Shown here one piece after another: positions 8,975 through 16,645 of a stretch of DNA of 32,891 bases. This DNA is from Rugamonas aquatica. Lineage in GTDB: Bacteria > Pseudomonadota > Gammaproteobacteria > Burkholderiales > Burkholderiaceae_D. The notes beneath the pieces are model-generated. The model saw nothing but the letters and a program-made list of their open reading frames with translations, had not been told where the DNA came from and did not search any database. Made by a program: the position numbers and the translations under genes. How positions within the stretch are numbered: position 1 is the first letter of the stretch; each line of letters starts with the position of its first letter. Location: contig NZ_WHUG01000025.1 in the NCBI RefSeq assembly GCF_009380215.1, forward strand, positions 1 to 32,891. Direction: 5' to 3'.

Positions 8975-11167
8975 TTGAATTCCACCTTCCGCACCTCCGC
9001 CCATTGTGCCGCCGTCGCGCTGGCTTTGACGCTGACCGCCTGCGGCGGCGGCGGCTCCTCGTCACCGACCGCAGCCACTAATCCGCCACCTAACCCAGTC
9101 ACGCCTGGCATACCGGGCACCGATCCGACGACGCCGGTGACGCCGACCGCGACCACACTGACCTTGAGCGCCCCGCCGGCCCAGGTGGCCGCCGGCGTGC
9201 CGGTTGCACTGAGCGCGACGCTCAACGGCGCCGGCGCCGTCAGCTGGACGCTGGCGCCCGGCAGCGCCGGCAGCCTGTCCGCCGCCAGCGGCAACAGCGT
9301 CAACTACCTGCCGCCGGCGCGCATCAATGCCGCCAGTCAGGTGACGATCACCGCCACCTCCGGCACCCTGAGCCAGAGCCTGCCGCTGAACCTGGCCCCC
9401 GATCCGGCGCTGGCCGGCCTGACGCTGACGGCCGGCACCATCGGCGGCCACTTCATGCTGGACGGCCAGGGCGCCGACGCCCGCTTCGACCTGGTCGCCG
9501 ACATGGCGGTCGATAGCGACGGCAATACCTATGTGGCCGACAGCCGCCCCGGCGCTCCCAGCGCGGTGCGCCTGCTGGCCAAGGATGGCAGCGTCAGCAC
9601 GCTGACGGCGGCCGTCAACGGCCACGCCGACGGCGACCGCAGCCGCGCACGGGTGGAAAGCGTCAGCGCGCTGGCGGCCTGCGGCAACGGCAAGCTGTAC
9701 CTGCTCGACAGCGGCGCCCAGGCCAGCTATGTGCGCACGCTGGCCAGGGATGGCGGCATCGCCACCGTCGCCACGCTGCCGGCGGCCTACACCACCGCGC
9801 GCCGCCTCTTCTGCGACGACAGCGGCACGGTCTACGTGGCCACTGCCACCGCGCTGGGCAAGCTGGGCGCGGACGGCGGCGTGCAGACCGTGCCGGGCCT
9901 GACGCTGCCGGGCGACCCGGCGGTGCCCATGGATTATCTGGTGGACCGTCATGGCAATATCTATTACTACACCACCGTGTTGTATGCCAGCCAGGGGAAC
10001 ACCAGCATCTACCGCCGCACGCCGGCCGGCGTCGTCAGCACGGTGATCGCCTTGAATGCGAAGGCCTACGCGGACGGCCCGGTCGCCACCGCCGGCGTTA
10101 CCGCCCCCGGCAGCCTGGTGCTCGATGCCGACGACAATCTGCTGCTGCTCGACAATGACCAGTTCGCCGGCGGCAGCGGCTACCGCGTGCGCAAGATCAG
10201 CGGCGGCGCCATCAGCACCATCTATCACGGCGGCTCCCTCGGCAACTATATGCACCAGAATAACGACCTGCCCGGCCAGTTGCGGGTGGCAGCCGACGGC
10301 AGCCTGCTGCTGTCCTACCAGAGCATCGTCAACCGCATCAGCGGCGGCAAGGTGGTGGCGCTGGCCGGGCTGCACGACGACACCGAGGCCCGCAGCATCG
10401 ACGGCCAGGGCGGCGCGGCGCGCTACTATCTGCCGGGCGGTCTGGCCGCCGACAGCGCCGGCAATGTGTATTCGGTCGACGGCGCGGACGATCCGCAACC
10501 GCTGCCATATATGTACAGCCACATCATCGTCCGCAAGACCACGCCGTCCGGCGCGGTCAGCACGCTGGCGACCGGCGACAATCCCTTCGCTGCCCGCGCC
10601 GGCGGCGTGGCGCTGGCGCGCGACGGCACCGTGTATGTCACGCTGCTGGGTCGGAACATGAAGCCGACGTCGCAGGGCGTGATCTACCGCGTGGTGGCCG
10701 GCAAGCTGCAACTGGTGGCAGGCGCCATCGACAGCTTCGGCCAGGACGCGCCTGTCAGCGTCGACGGCGCCGGCGCGGCGGCCCGCTTCGCCTGGCCGCA
10801 GCTCAACGGTGTCGACGCCGACGGCAATCTGTATGCGACCGACCGCGACGCCACCGGCGCGGCGGCGGCCTACCGCAAGATCACGCCGCAGGGCGTGGTC
10901 AGCACCATCGCGGCGATCCCGCGCAGCGTGCTGGCGGCGCCGGACGGCTATCTCTACAGCGCCGATCCGGCGCAGGGCGTGATCTGGCGCACGGCGGCCG
11001 ACGGCAGCCGCAGCGTGGCGGCCGGTGTGGCCGGCCTGCCGGCCCAGGGCACGGTGCTGGGCGCGCTGCCGGCGCGGCTGGACCGTCCAACCAGCATCGT
11101 GCCGACCGGGCCGCACAGTTTCGCGGTCTCGGCCGGCGGCGCCCTGCTGCGCCTGGTGCTGCCGTAA
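8975..11167 (+). CDS. Secreted lipoprotein with NHL-type beta-propeller repeats
   Basis: With the TTG at 8975 as start, this is a 730-residue lipoprotein. It has a short signal sequence with lipobox LTAC (Cys at about 23), followed by Gly/Ser- and Pro/Thr-rich linkers, an Ig-like region (about 60-150), and a long region of NHL-like blades. The repeats are visible as D-x-x-GN-x-Y-x-x-D signatures (DSDGNTYVADS, DSAGNVYSVD, DADGNLYATD), each following a D-G-x-G-x-x-A-R-F/Y segment. Such propellers bind proteins or sugars at the cell surface; no catalytic residues are evident. GAAAG lies 6 bp before the TTG. No ATG start is available in frame, and the frame opens at 8870, so the start is uncertain. 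It appears to be monocistronic. Confidence 0.7.
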   Translation: MNSTFRTSAHCAAVALALTLTACGGGGSSSPTAATNPPPNPVTPGIPGTDPTTPVTPTATTLTLSAPPAQVAAGVPVALSATLNGAGAVSWTLAPGSAGSLSAASGNSVNYLPPARINAASQVTITATSGTLSQSLPLNLAPDPALAGLTLTAGTIGGHFMLDGQGADARFDLVADMAVDSDGNTYVADSRPGAPSAVRLLAKDGSVSTLTAAVNGHADGDRSRARVESVSALAACGNGKLYLLDSGAQASYVRTLARDGGIATVATLPAAYTTARRLFCDDSGTVYVATATALGKLGADGGVQTVPGLTLPGDPAVPMDYLVDRHGNIYYYTTVLYASQGNTSIYRRTPAGVVSTVIALNAKAYADGPVATAGVTAPGSLVLDADDNLLLLDNDQFAGGSGYRVRKISGGAISTIYHGGSLGNYMHQNNDLPGQLRVAADGSLLLSYQSIVNRISGGKVVALAGLHDDTEARSIDGQGGAARYYLPGGLAADSAGNVYSVDGADDPQPLPYMYSHIIVRKTTPSGAVSTLATGDNPFAARAGGVALARDGTVYVTLLGRNMKPTSQGVIYRVVAGKLQLVAGAIDSFGQDAPVSVDGAGAAARFAWPQLNGVDADGNLYATDRDATGAAAAYRKITPQGVVSTIAAIPRSVLAAPDGYLYSADPAQGVIWRTAADGSRSVAAGVAGLPAQGTVLGALPARLDRPTSIVPTGPHSFAVSAGGALLRLVLP

Positions 11168-11174
11168 CGGCGCC

Positions 11175-11197
11175 GCCGCAGGCATGGCGCCTGCGGC
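11175..11197. terminator. Hairpin between convergent lipoprotein and solute-binding genes
   Basis: A perfect 9-bp inverted repeat (GCCGCAGGC / GCCTGCGGC) with a 5-nt loop fills the gap between the two convergent stop codons. There is no T-run on either side, so it may be a weak bidirectional terminator or a 3'-end-stabilising hairpin. Confidence 0.5.
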
Positions 11198-11941
11198 TCA
11201 GTCCTTCAGGTATTTGTCGTAGATGGCGCGGTAGCGGCCGCTTTTGTGCAGATGCGCCAGGCCGGCGTTGAAGTCGTCGCGGATGGCGGCGCTGCGGAAC
11301 ACCGGCCGGTAGTCGCCGGCGTCGGCGCGGATGAAGCTGTGCTCGTCCACCGGCGGCATCACGAAACCCGGCTCGCGCTTGCGCTGCATGCGGGTGTAGT
11401 ACTGGAAGATGCTGCGGTCGCTCAGCACGATCTCGTAGCGGCCCAGCGCCAGCAGCAGCGGCTGCGACTCCTGGTGATTGCTTTCGACATAGTCGTGGCC
11501 GCGCGTCAGCGGCTGCAGCCACACCGGGTAGCGCGCGGCCGCGCCGACGAAGGAAATCACCGTGTGGCCCTGCAAATCCTCCGGCCGGCGTATCACCAGC
11601 TTGCTGCGCTTGAGCGTGTAAAACACATTGTCGTAGATGACCGGCGGCGTGCCGTAGTAGCCGCCGTGCGGCGTCATGTCCTCGCCGACATCCATCATGA
11701 TGGCGTCCACCGCGCGCGTCTTGAAGCTGGCCGGGATGCGGCCCATCGGCAGGTAGCGCGCCTGCAGCACATGGCCGCGGTAGGCCAGCGCCTCGCGCAC
11801 CAGCTCGACCTCGATGCCGGCGTCCTCTTTGACCAGGATAAACGGCGGCAGATTGTCGCCGAAGGCCATGGCGACATTGGCCGCCCCGGCCGGACCGGCC
11901 AGCGCCGGCATGGCCGCCAGGAAGATGCGCGCTCTGTTCAT
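11198..11941 (-). CDS. Family-3 extracellular solute-binding protein
   Basis: A 247-residue periplasmic protein with a short signal peptide (MNRARIFLAAMPALAGPAGA, cleavage near residue 20) and the SBP_bac_3 fold pattern, seen in GIEVELVREALAYRGH, AVDAIMMDVGEDM, YDNVFYTLKRSKLVIRRPEDLQGHTV and a C-terminal KSGRYRAIYDKYLKD. Members of this family bind amino acids or related small molecules. Here no permease or ATPase gene is adjacent, so it may be an orphan binding protein, either serving a transporter encoded elsewhere or acting as a sensor. It is divergent from ffh with an 82-bp gap. Confidence 0.8.
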   Translation of the reverse strand: MNRARIFLAAMPALAGPAGAANVAMAFGDNLPPFILVKEDAGIEVELVREALAYRGHVLQARYLPMGRIPASFKTRAVDAIMMDVGEDMTPHGGYYGTPPVIYDNVFYTLKRSKLVIRRPEDLQGHTVISFVGAAARYPVWLQPLTRGHDYVESNHQESQPLLLALGRYEIVLSDRSIFQYYTRMQRKREPGFVMPPVDEHSFIRADAGDYRPVFRSAAIRDDFNAGLAHLHKSGRYRAIYDKYLKD

Positions 11942-11989
11942 GCATTAAATGATAACAGGCTCTCCGCGCCCGCGGCCTGCCCGATGGGG

Positions 11990-11995
11990 TAAAAT
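11990..11995 (+). promoter_or_regulatory. Candidate -10 element of ffh
   Basis: TAAAAT in the context GGGTAAAATGACGG lies 28 bp upstream of the ffh ATG. The -35 region at standard spacing is GC-rich and unconvincing. The call rests on the -10 match and on its position in the divergent gap. Confidence 0.4.
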
Positions 11996-12023
11996 GACGG
12001 CCACTGTTCATTCCGGGTTCATC

Positions 12024-13391
12024 ATGCTAGACAATCTTACCCAACGCCTTGCCAAGGTCGTTAAAACCATGCGCGGCGAGGCCCGCCTGACCGAAGCCAA
12101 CACCGCCGAAATGCTGCGCGAAGTGCGCCTGGCGCTGCTGGAGGCCGACGTCGCCCTGCCCGCCGTGCGCGAATTCATCGCCAAGGTCAAGGAAAAGGCC
12201 CTGGGCGAAGAAGTGATTTCCTCGCTGACGCCGGGCCAGGCCCTGGTCGGCGTGGTGCAGCGCGAGCTGGCCGCCATCATGGGCGCCGACCTCGGCCCGG
12301 AAGCGGCGCAGCTGAGCTTTGCCCAGCAGCCGCCCGCCATCATCCTGATGGCCGGTCTGCAGGGTGTGGGTAAAACCACCACCGTCGGCAAGCTGGCCAA
12401 GTACCTGAAGGAAGAAAAGAAAAAGAAAGTGCTGACCGTGTCGGCCGACGTCTATCGTCCCGCCGCGATCGCCCAGCTGCAATCGGTGACCGGCCAGGTC
12501 GGCGCCGACTTCTTCCCGTCCACCGCGCAGGACAAGCCGGTCGACATCGCGCTGGCCGCGCTGGACTGGGCCAAGAAGCATTACCACGACGTGCTGATCA
12601 TCGACACCGCCGGCCGTCTGGGCATCGATGAAGAGATGATGAAAGAGATCGCCGCCGTGCACGCGGCGGTCAAGCCGATCGAAACCCTGTTCGTGGTCGA
12701 CGCCATGCTGGGCCAGGATGCGATCAACACCGCCAAGGCCTTCAACGATGCGCTGCCGCTGACCGGCATCGTGCTGACCAAGCTGGACGGCGATTCGCGC
12801 GGCGGCGCCGCGCTGTCGGTGCGCCACATCACCGGCAAGCCGATCAAGTTTGCCGGCGTGTCCGAGAAGCTGGACGGCCTGGAAGCGTTCGACCCGCAGC
12901 GCATGGCCAACCGCGTGCTGGGCATGGGCGACATCATGGCGCTGGTGGAAGAGGCGCGCAAAGGCGTCGACAGCAAGGCCGCGGCCGAGCTGGCGGCCAA
13001 GGTCAAGTCGGGCGGCAAGTTCGACATGAACGACTTCAAGGCCCAGCTGGGCCAGATGAAGAAAATGGGCGGCATGGCCAGCCTGGTGGACAAGTTGCCG
13101 GCGCAGTTCCAGCAAGCGGCCGGCGGCGCCAACATGGACCAGGCCGACAAGCAGGTGCGGCGCATGGTCGGCATCATCGACTCGATGACGCCGCAGGAAC
13201 GCGCCAAGCCGGAGCTGATCAAGGCCACCCGCAAGCGCCGCATTGCGGCCGGCGCCGGCGTGCAGGTGCAGGAAGTGAACCGCATGCTGACCCAGTTCGA
13301 GCAGATGCAGACCATGATGAAAAAGCTGTCCGGCGGCGGCATGATGAAGATGATGCGCTCGATGAAGGGCATGATGCCGGGCATGCGCTAA
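12024..13391 (+). CDS. ffh: Signal recognition particle protein Ffh (SRP54)
   Basis: The GTPase that, with 4.5S RNA, captures signal sequences on ribosomes and delivers them to FtsY at the membrane; 455 residues, the normal length. The N-terminal helical bundle is followed by the G domain with G1 GLQGVGKTTT (around 110), DTAGRLGIDEEM and TKLDGDSRGGAALS. The C-terminal M domain ends in a Met-rich tail (GGGMMKMMRSMKGMMPGMR). I chose the ATG at 12024, which begins MLDNLTQRLAKVVKTMRG as in other Ffh proteins; the frame is open 25 codons further upstream but lacks a sensible start there. No 4.5S RNA gene is seen in the window. Confidence 0.97.
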   Translation: MLDNLTQRLAKVVKTMRGEARLTEANTAEMLREVRLALLEADVALPAVREFIAKVKEKALGEEVISSLTPGQALVGVVQRELAAIMGADLGPEAAQLSFAQQPPAIILMAGLQGVGKTTTVGKLAKYLKEEKKKKVLTVSADVYRPAAIAQLQSVTGQVGADFFPSTAQDKPVDIALAALDWAKKHYHDVLIIDTAGRLGIDEEMMKEIAAVHAAVKPIETLFVVDAMLGQDAINTAKAFNDALPLTGIVLTKLDGDSRGGAALSVRHITGKPIKFAGVSEKLDGLEAFDPQRMANRVLGMGDIMALVEEARKGVDSKAAAELAAKVKSGGKFDMNDFKAQLGQMKKMGGMASLVDKLPAQFQQAAGGANMDQADKQVRRMVGIIDSMTPQERAKPELIKATRKRRIAAGAGVQVQEVNRMLTQFEQMQTMMKKLSGGGMMKMMRSMKGMMPGMR

Positions 13392-13567
13392 GCCGGGGAA
13401 AAGCCCGCCGGACACAGGGAAAGCGCGCCTTGACGGCGCGTAGCCCCGGGAAAGCCCGTGTTTACGTGGTGTTTCCGGGAAAAAACGCGAAAAACACTTG
13501 CATACTCGGTAAATCACCACCAATATTAGCCGGTGCGATCAATTGCGCAATTTTCCATGTGTTCGTT
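13392..13567 (+). promoter_or_regulatory. ffh 3' region and promoter region of the SWIB gene
   Basis: The first half holds four copies of a GGGAAA(A)GCSCG-like motif, starting at about 13396, 13417, 13448 and 13477. It also holds a 6-bp hairpin, CGCGCC/GGCGCG, at 13424-13440, which could end the ffh transcript. The second half has a candidate promoter: TTGCAT at 13498-13503, an 18-bp spacer and AATATT at 13522-13527. No gene is evident. Confidence 0.4.
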
Positions 13568-13581
13568 AAGGAGGCTCGAAG

Positions 13582-13971
13582 ATGGCAACAGCCAAAAAAA
13601 CCCCAGCAGCAGCACCAGCTAAGAAAGCTGCCGCGAAACCGGCAGCCGTAAAAAAGGCAGCACCCGCAAAAGCAGCAGCCAAGCCAGCAGTGAAAAAAGC
13701 AGCCGCACCGGCCGCACCGCGCAAACCGAACGCCGCCTTCATGAAAGCGATGACGCCATCGGCCACCTTGGCCGCCGTAGTTGGCGCGACCCCGCTGCCT
13801 CGCACCGAAGTCACCAAAAAAGTCTGGGATTACATCAAGAAGCTCGACCTGCAAGATCCGGCCAACCGCCGCATGATCAATGCCGACGACAAGCTGAAAG
13901 CTGTATTCGGCGGCAAAGCCCAAGTATCCATGTTCGAAATGACCAAGCTCATTTCCGACCACCTGAAATAA
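13582..13971 (+). CDS. SWIB/MDM2-domain protein with histone-H1-like tail
   Basis: A 129-residue basic protein in two parts. Residues 1-48 are almost only Ala, Lys and Pro in AAKPAVKKAA-like repeats, like the tails of bacterial histone-H1-like proteins, and likely bind DNA non-specifically. Residues 50-129 form a SWIB domain (LPRTEVTKKVWDYIKKLDLQDPANRRMINADDKLKAVFG), a fold known in eukaryotic chromatin remodellers and in chlamydial and proteobacterial nucleoid proteins. A nearly perfect Shine-Dalgarno (AAGGAGG, 13568-13574) 7 bp before the ATG predicts strong expression. A clear terminator follows. The role is probably nucleoid organisation or topoisomerase-associated, by inference. Confidence 0.88.
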   Translation: MATAKKTPAAAPAKKAAAKPAAVKKAAPAKAAAKPAVKKAAAPAAPRKPNAAFMKAMTPSATLAAVVGATPLPRTEVTKKVWDYIKKLDLQDPANRRMINADDKLKAVFGGKAQVSMFEMTKLISDHLK

Positions 13972-13999
13972 GCGCAGCGGCCAGTACAGCCGCGCCGGG

Positions 14000-14034
14000 A
14001 TGCCGTCACCGCCAACGCGTTGACGGCATTTTTT
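14000..14034 (+). terminator. Intrinsic terminator of the SWIB gene
   Basis: A 9-bp perfect stem, ATGCCGTCA / TGACGGCAT, with a 12-nt loop runs directly into six T residues. The stop codon of the convergent lytic transglycosylase gene lies in its T-run. Confidence 0.9.
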
Positions 14035-14710
14035 ATTGCACCTTCCAGTTGTTCCAGGCCGACAGCACGGCGTTCGGATATTCCGGCTTGCCGCGGCTGC
14101 CGTTGTAGCGGCCCAGCGCCAGGTAGAGGTTGCCCGACTCCATGTCGATATACATGCGCAGGATGGCGCAGCCGTAGCGCAGATTGGTCTGCATATTGAA
14201 CAGCGCACTGCGGTTGCGGTCGCCGATCACATTGGTCCAGAACGGCATCACCTGCATGTACCCGCGCGCGCCCACGATCGACACCGCGTACTTGCGATAC
14301 GCCGATTCGACCTGGATCAGCCCCAGCACCATGCCCGGCTCCAGGCCGGCGCGGCGCGCTTCGTACCAGACGGTGGCGAGGAATTCGTTGCGGGTCTGCT
14401 CGTCGGGCAGCTTGCGCTTCAGGCGCAACGACACCTGCGCCAGCCAGCCCTGGTAGCGCAAACGTTCGGCGTCGGTGCGGAAAGTCGGCTGCGGCGGGGT
14501 CGCATCCTTGATGGCGTTGGCCAGCGCCAGCCGAACCGAATCGGCCAGCGCTTCTTCCTTCTGGTTGCCGGCATGGGCGACCGACGCCAGGCACAATGCC
14601 AGCGCCAGCGCCGCCAGTCGTTCCCGCGCACGCGGGAACCCATAGAACCTGTCCGCAGTAGCGAAGCATGGATTCCCGCTTGCGCGGGAATGACGGCGTG
14701 TCACGATCAC
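14033..14710 (-). CDS. Secreted lytic transglycosylase (SLT family) with repeat-derived N-terminus
   Basis: Cleaves peptidoglycan between MurNAc and GlcNAc, forming 1,6-anhydroMurNAc. The catalytic Glu is in LIQVESAYRKYAVS, followed by GYMQVMPFW and YNGSRGKPEYP, the normal family-1 SLT signatures. The only in-frame starts are GTG at 14710 (225 residues, GTGA overlap with the proS stop) and GTG at 14704. The hydrophobic signal core (LAALALALCLASVAHA, cleavage near 47) is preceded by an unusually long n-region. Residues about 6-32 of that region are encoded by the 78-bp palindromic repeat at 14617-14694. The gene is probably co-expressed with proS. Whether the altered signal peptide works cannot be judged from sequence. 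Confidence 0.82.
   Translation of the reverse strand: MIVTRRHSRASGNPCFATADRFYGFPRARERLAALALALCLASVAHAGNQKEEALADSVRLALANAIKDATPPQPTFRTDAERLRYQGWLAQVSLRLKRKLPDEQTRNEFLATVWYEARRAGLEPGMVLGLIQVESAYRKYAVSIVGARGYMQVMPFWTNVIGDRNRSALFNMQTNLRYGCAILRMYIDMESGNLYLALGRYNGSRGKPEYPNAVLSAWNNWKVQ
14617..14694. repeat. 78-bp paired palindromic (REP/BIME-like) element, copy A
   Basis: Two 26-bp units of the form GTCRYTCCCGCG..GCGGGARYCCA face each other in inverted orientation (14617-14642 and 14669-14694), separated by 26 bp. Each unit is itself an imperfect hairpin. The same 26+26+26 architecture recurs at 26700-26777. Such elements are typically spread by a REP-associated transposase; none is encoded in the window. 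This copy lies inside the lytic transglycosylase coding frame. Confidence 0.85.
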
Positions 14711-16443
14711 GCCGCCATTTTGCCTTTGATGAAGCTGACGATGTCGGCCACCGGCACGGCGGTCGCTTCGGTGTCGCGGCGGCCCTGGTATTCCAGGTTG
14801 CCTTCCTTCAGGCCACGGTCGCCGATCACCACGCGGTGCGGCACGCCGATCAGCTCCCAGTCGGCGAACATGCCGCCCGGACGCAGGCCACGGTCGTCGA
14901 GGATGACGTCGATGCCGGCCGCCTGCGCGTCGGCGTACAGCTGCTCGGTCGCTTCCTTGACCGCTTCGCTGCGGTCCATGCCCATCGGGCACAGCACCAG
15001 TTCGAACGGCGCCAGCGAGGTCGGCCAGATGATGCCCTTGTCGTCGAAGTTCTGCTCGATCGCCGCGCCCAGGATGCGGGTCACGCCGATGCCGTAGCAG
15101 CCCATCTGCAACGGCGCAGGCTTGCCGTTCTCGTCGAGGAAGGTGGCCTTCATCGATTCCGAATACGCGGTGCCCAGCTGGAACACGTGGCCGACTTCGA
15201 TGCCGCGCTCGATCGCCAGCACGCCCTTGCCGTCCGGCGAGGCGTCGCCCGCCACCACGTTGCGCAGGTCGGCCACGATGGTCGGCTCGGCCATGTCGCG
15301 GCCCCAGTTGGCGCCGGTGTAGTGGAAGCCGGCGTCGTTGGCGCCGCAGACGAAGTCCGCCATGTTGGCGACCGTGCGGTCGGCCACCACGGTGACCGGC
15401 GCCTTGGTGCCGATCGGACCCAGGTAGCCAGGCACGCAGCCATACACTTCCAGGATCTCGGCTTCGGTCGAGAAGCGGTGCGCGGCCAGGCCGGCGACCT
15501 TGCCGACCTTGACTTCGTTCAGCTCATGGTCGCCGCGCAGCAGCAGCATGAAATACTGTTTAGCTACTTTGCCGTCGGTCTCGGTTTCCACCGTCAGCGC
15601 GATGGTTTTGACGGTCTGCGACAGCTCCAGCTTGAGCAGCTCGGCCACCGCTTCGCACTTGGTGGCGTTCGGGGTCGAAGTCTTGGTCAGCGCCTGCGCG
15701 GCGGCCGGACGGCTTGCCGCCAGCGGCAGCGCCTCGGCCGCTTCCATATTGGCGGCGTAATCCGAGGTGTCGCAATACACGATGGCGTCCTCGCCGGTGC
15801 TGGCGATGACGTGGAATTCGTGCGAACCGGTGCCGCCGATGGCGCCATTGTCGGCCGCCACCGCGCGGAACTTCAGGCCGAAGCGGGTGAAGATGGCGAC
15901 GTAGGCGTCAAACATGATTTTGTACGAAGCCTGCATGCCGGCCAGGTCGCGGTCGAAGGAGTACGCGTCCTTCATGGTGAACTCGCGGCCGCGCATCAGG
16001 CCGAAACGCGGACGGCGCTCGTCGCGGAACTTGGTCTGAATGTGGTAAAAATTCAACGGAAGCTGACGGTAGGATTTAATTTCCGAACGCACTACATCGG
16101 TAATCACTTCTTCCGACGTCGGCTGGATCGCGAAATCGCGGCCGTGTCTATCCTTCACGCGCATCAGCTCCGCGCCCATCTTGTCCCAGCGTCCGGTCTC
16201 CTGCCAGAGCTCGGCCGGCTGCACCAAAGGCATCAGCAGCTCAATGGCGGCGGCCTTGTTCATCTCTTCGCGGACGATGGCCTCGACTTTGCGGATGACA
16301 CGCAGACCCATCGGCATGTAGGTATAAATGCCCGAACCGAGGCGTTTGATCATGCCGGCGCGCATCATCAACTGATGGCTGACGATCTCGGCGTCGGAAG
16401 GCGCTTCTTTAAGCGTGGAAATAAAAAATCGTGAGGCGCGCAT
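14707..16443 (-). CDS. proS: Prolyl-tRNA synthetase (bacterial type, with editing domain)
   Basis: Charges tRNA-Pro with proline in the cytoplasm; 578 residues, full length. Class II motif 1 falls in the LGSGIYTYMPMGLRVIRKVEAIVREEM region, motif 2 in FRDERRPRFGLMRGREFTMKD, and motif 3 in GIGVTRILGAAIEQ. Between motifs 2 and 3 sits the about 180-residue insertion that hydrolyses mischarged Ala-tRNA-Pro. A C-terminal anticodon-binding domain follows (LCPMGMDRSEAVKEATEQLY...DRGLRPGGMFADWELIGVPHRVVIGDRGL). The ATG at 16443 begins MRASRFFISTLKEAP as in relatives. It is divergent from rppH, and its stop overlaps the lytic transglycosylase start. Confidence 0.97.
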   Translation of the reverse strand: MRASRFFISTLKEAPSDAEIVSHQLMMRAGMIKRLGSGIYTYMPMGLRVIRKVEAIVREEMNKAAAIELLMPLVQPAELWQETGRWDKMGAELMRVKDRHGRDFAIQPTSEEVITDVVRSEIKSYRQLPLNFYHIQTKFRDERRPRFGLMRGREFTMKDAYSFDRDLAGMQASYKIMFDAYVAIFTRFGLKFRAVAADNGAIGGTGSHEFHVIASTGEDAIVYCDTSDYAANMEAAEALPLAASRPAAAQALTKTSTPNATKCEAVAELLKLELSQTVKTIALTVETETDGKVAKQYFMLLLRGDHELNEVKVGKVAGLAAHRFSTEAEILEVYGCVPGYLGPIGTKAPVTVVADRTVANMADFVCGANDAGFHYTGANWGRDMAEPTIVADLRNVVAGDASPDGKGVLAIERGIEVGHVFQLGTAYSESMKATFLDENGKPAPLQMGCYGIGVTRILGAAIEQNFDDKGIIWPTSLAPFELVLCPMGMDRSEAVKEATEQLYADAQAAGIDVILDDRGLRPGGMFADWELIGVPHRVVIGDRGLKEGNLEYQGRRDTEATAVPVADIVSFIKGKMAA

Positions 16444-16507
16444 ACGGTGAATTCTTTTTAAAAAGAGAGAGTTATAATCAACCTAATTTTAAAGGATTAG
16501 CTGGCTG

Positions 16508-16609
16508 ATGCGTCCATACTTTATACAAATGCGTTCAATTGATGCCTCTCCGGCCGTTTTCGTACCCCGAAAACCCAGCCGGAGCGCGGTTTTGTGGGCA
16601 AAAATATAA
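16508..16609 (+). CDS. Possible 33-codon leader ORF upstream of rppH
   Basis: An ATG at 16508 opens a 33-codon frame ending in TAA at 16607, 36 bp before the rppH start. An AAAGGA lies about 11 bp upstream, which is a poor distance. The frame spans the strong hairpin at 16548-16584, so translation would melt that structure. There is no recognisable domain. It could be a leader peptide or a chance frame in the divergent gap. Confidence 0.2.
   Translation: MRPYFIQMRSIDASPAVFVPRKPSRSAVLWAKI
16548..16584 (+). promoter_or_regulatory. Two-part hairpin in the proS-rppH intergenic region
   Basis: An outer 7-bp stem (CTCCGGC / GCCGGAG) and an inner 7-bp stem (GTTTTCG / CGAAAAC) are separated by a small asymmetric internal loop (C versus CCA) and capped by a 5-nt loop. 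As RNA it would be a stable element in the rppH leader, 61 bp upstream of the start codon. It could equally be a DNA operator or an upstream terminator; TTTT follows 5 bp later. Confidence 0.5.
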
Positions 16610-16645
16610 GCAGGGAGCTAGGTCGCAGAAAGTTTGAGGTGCAAA

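Noticed and set aside
9062..11185. 707-codon minus-strand frame opposite the NHL lipoprotein
   Set aside because: Low-complexity shadow; the plus strand shows a lipobox and repeated NHL signatures.
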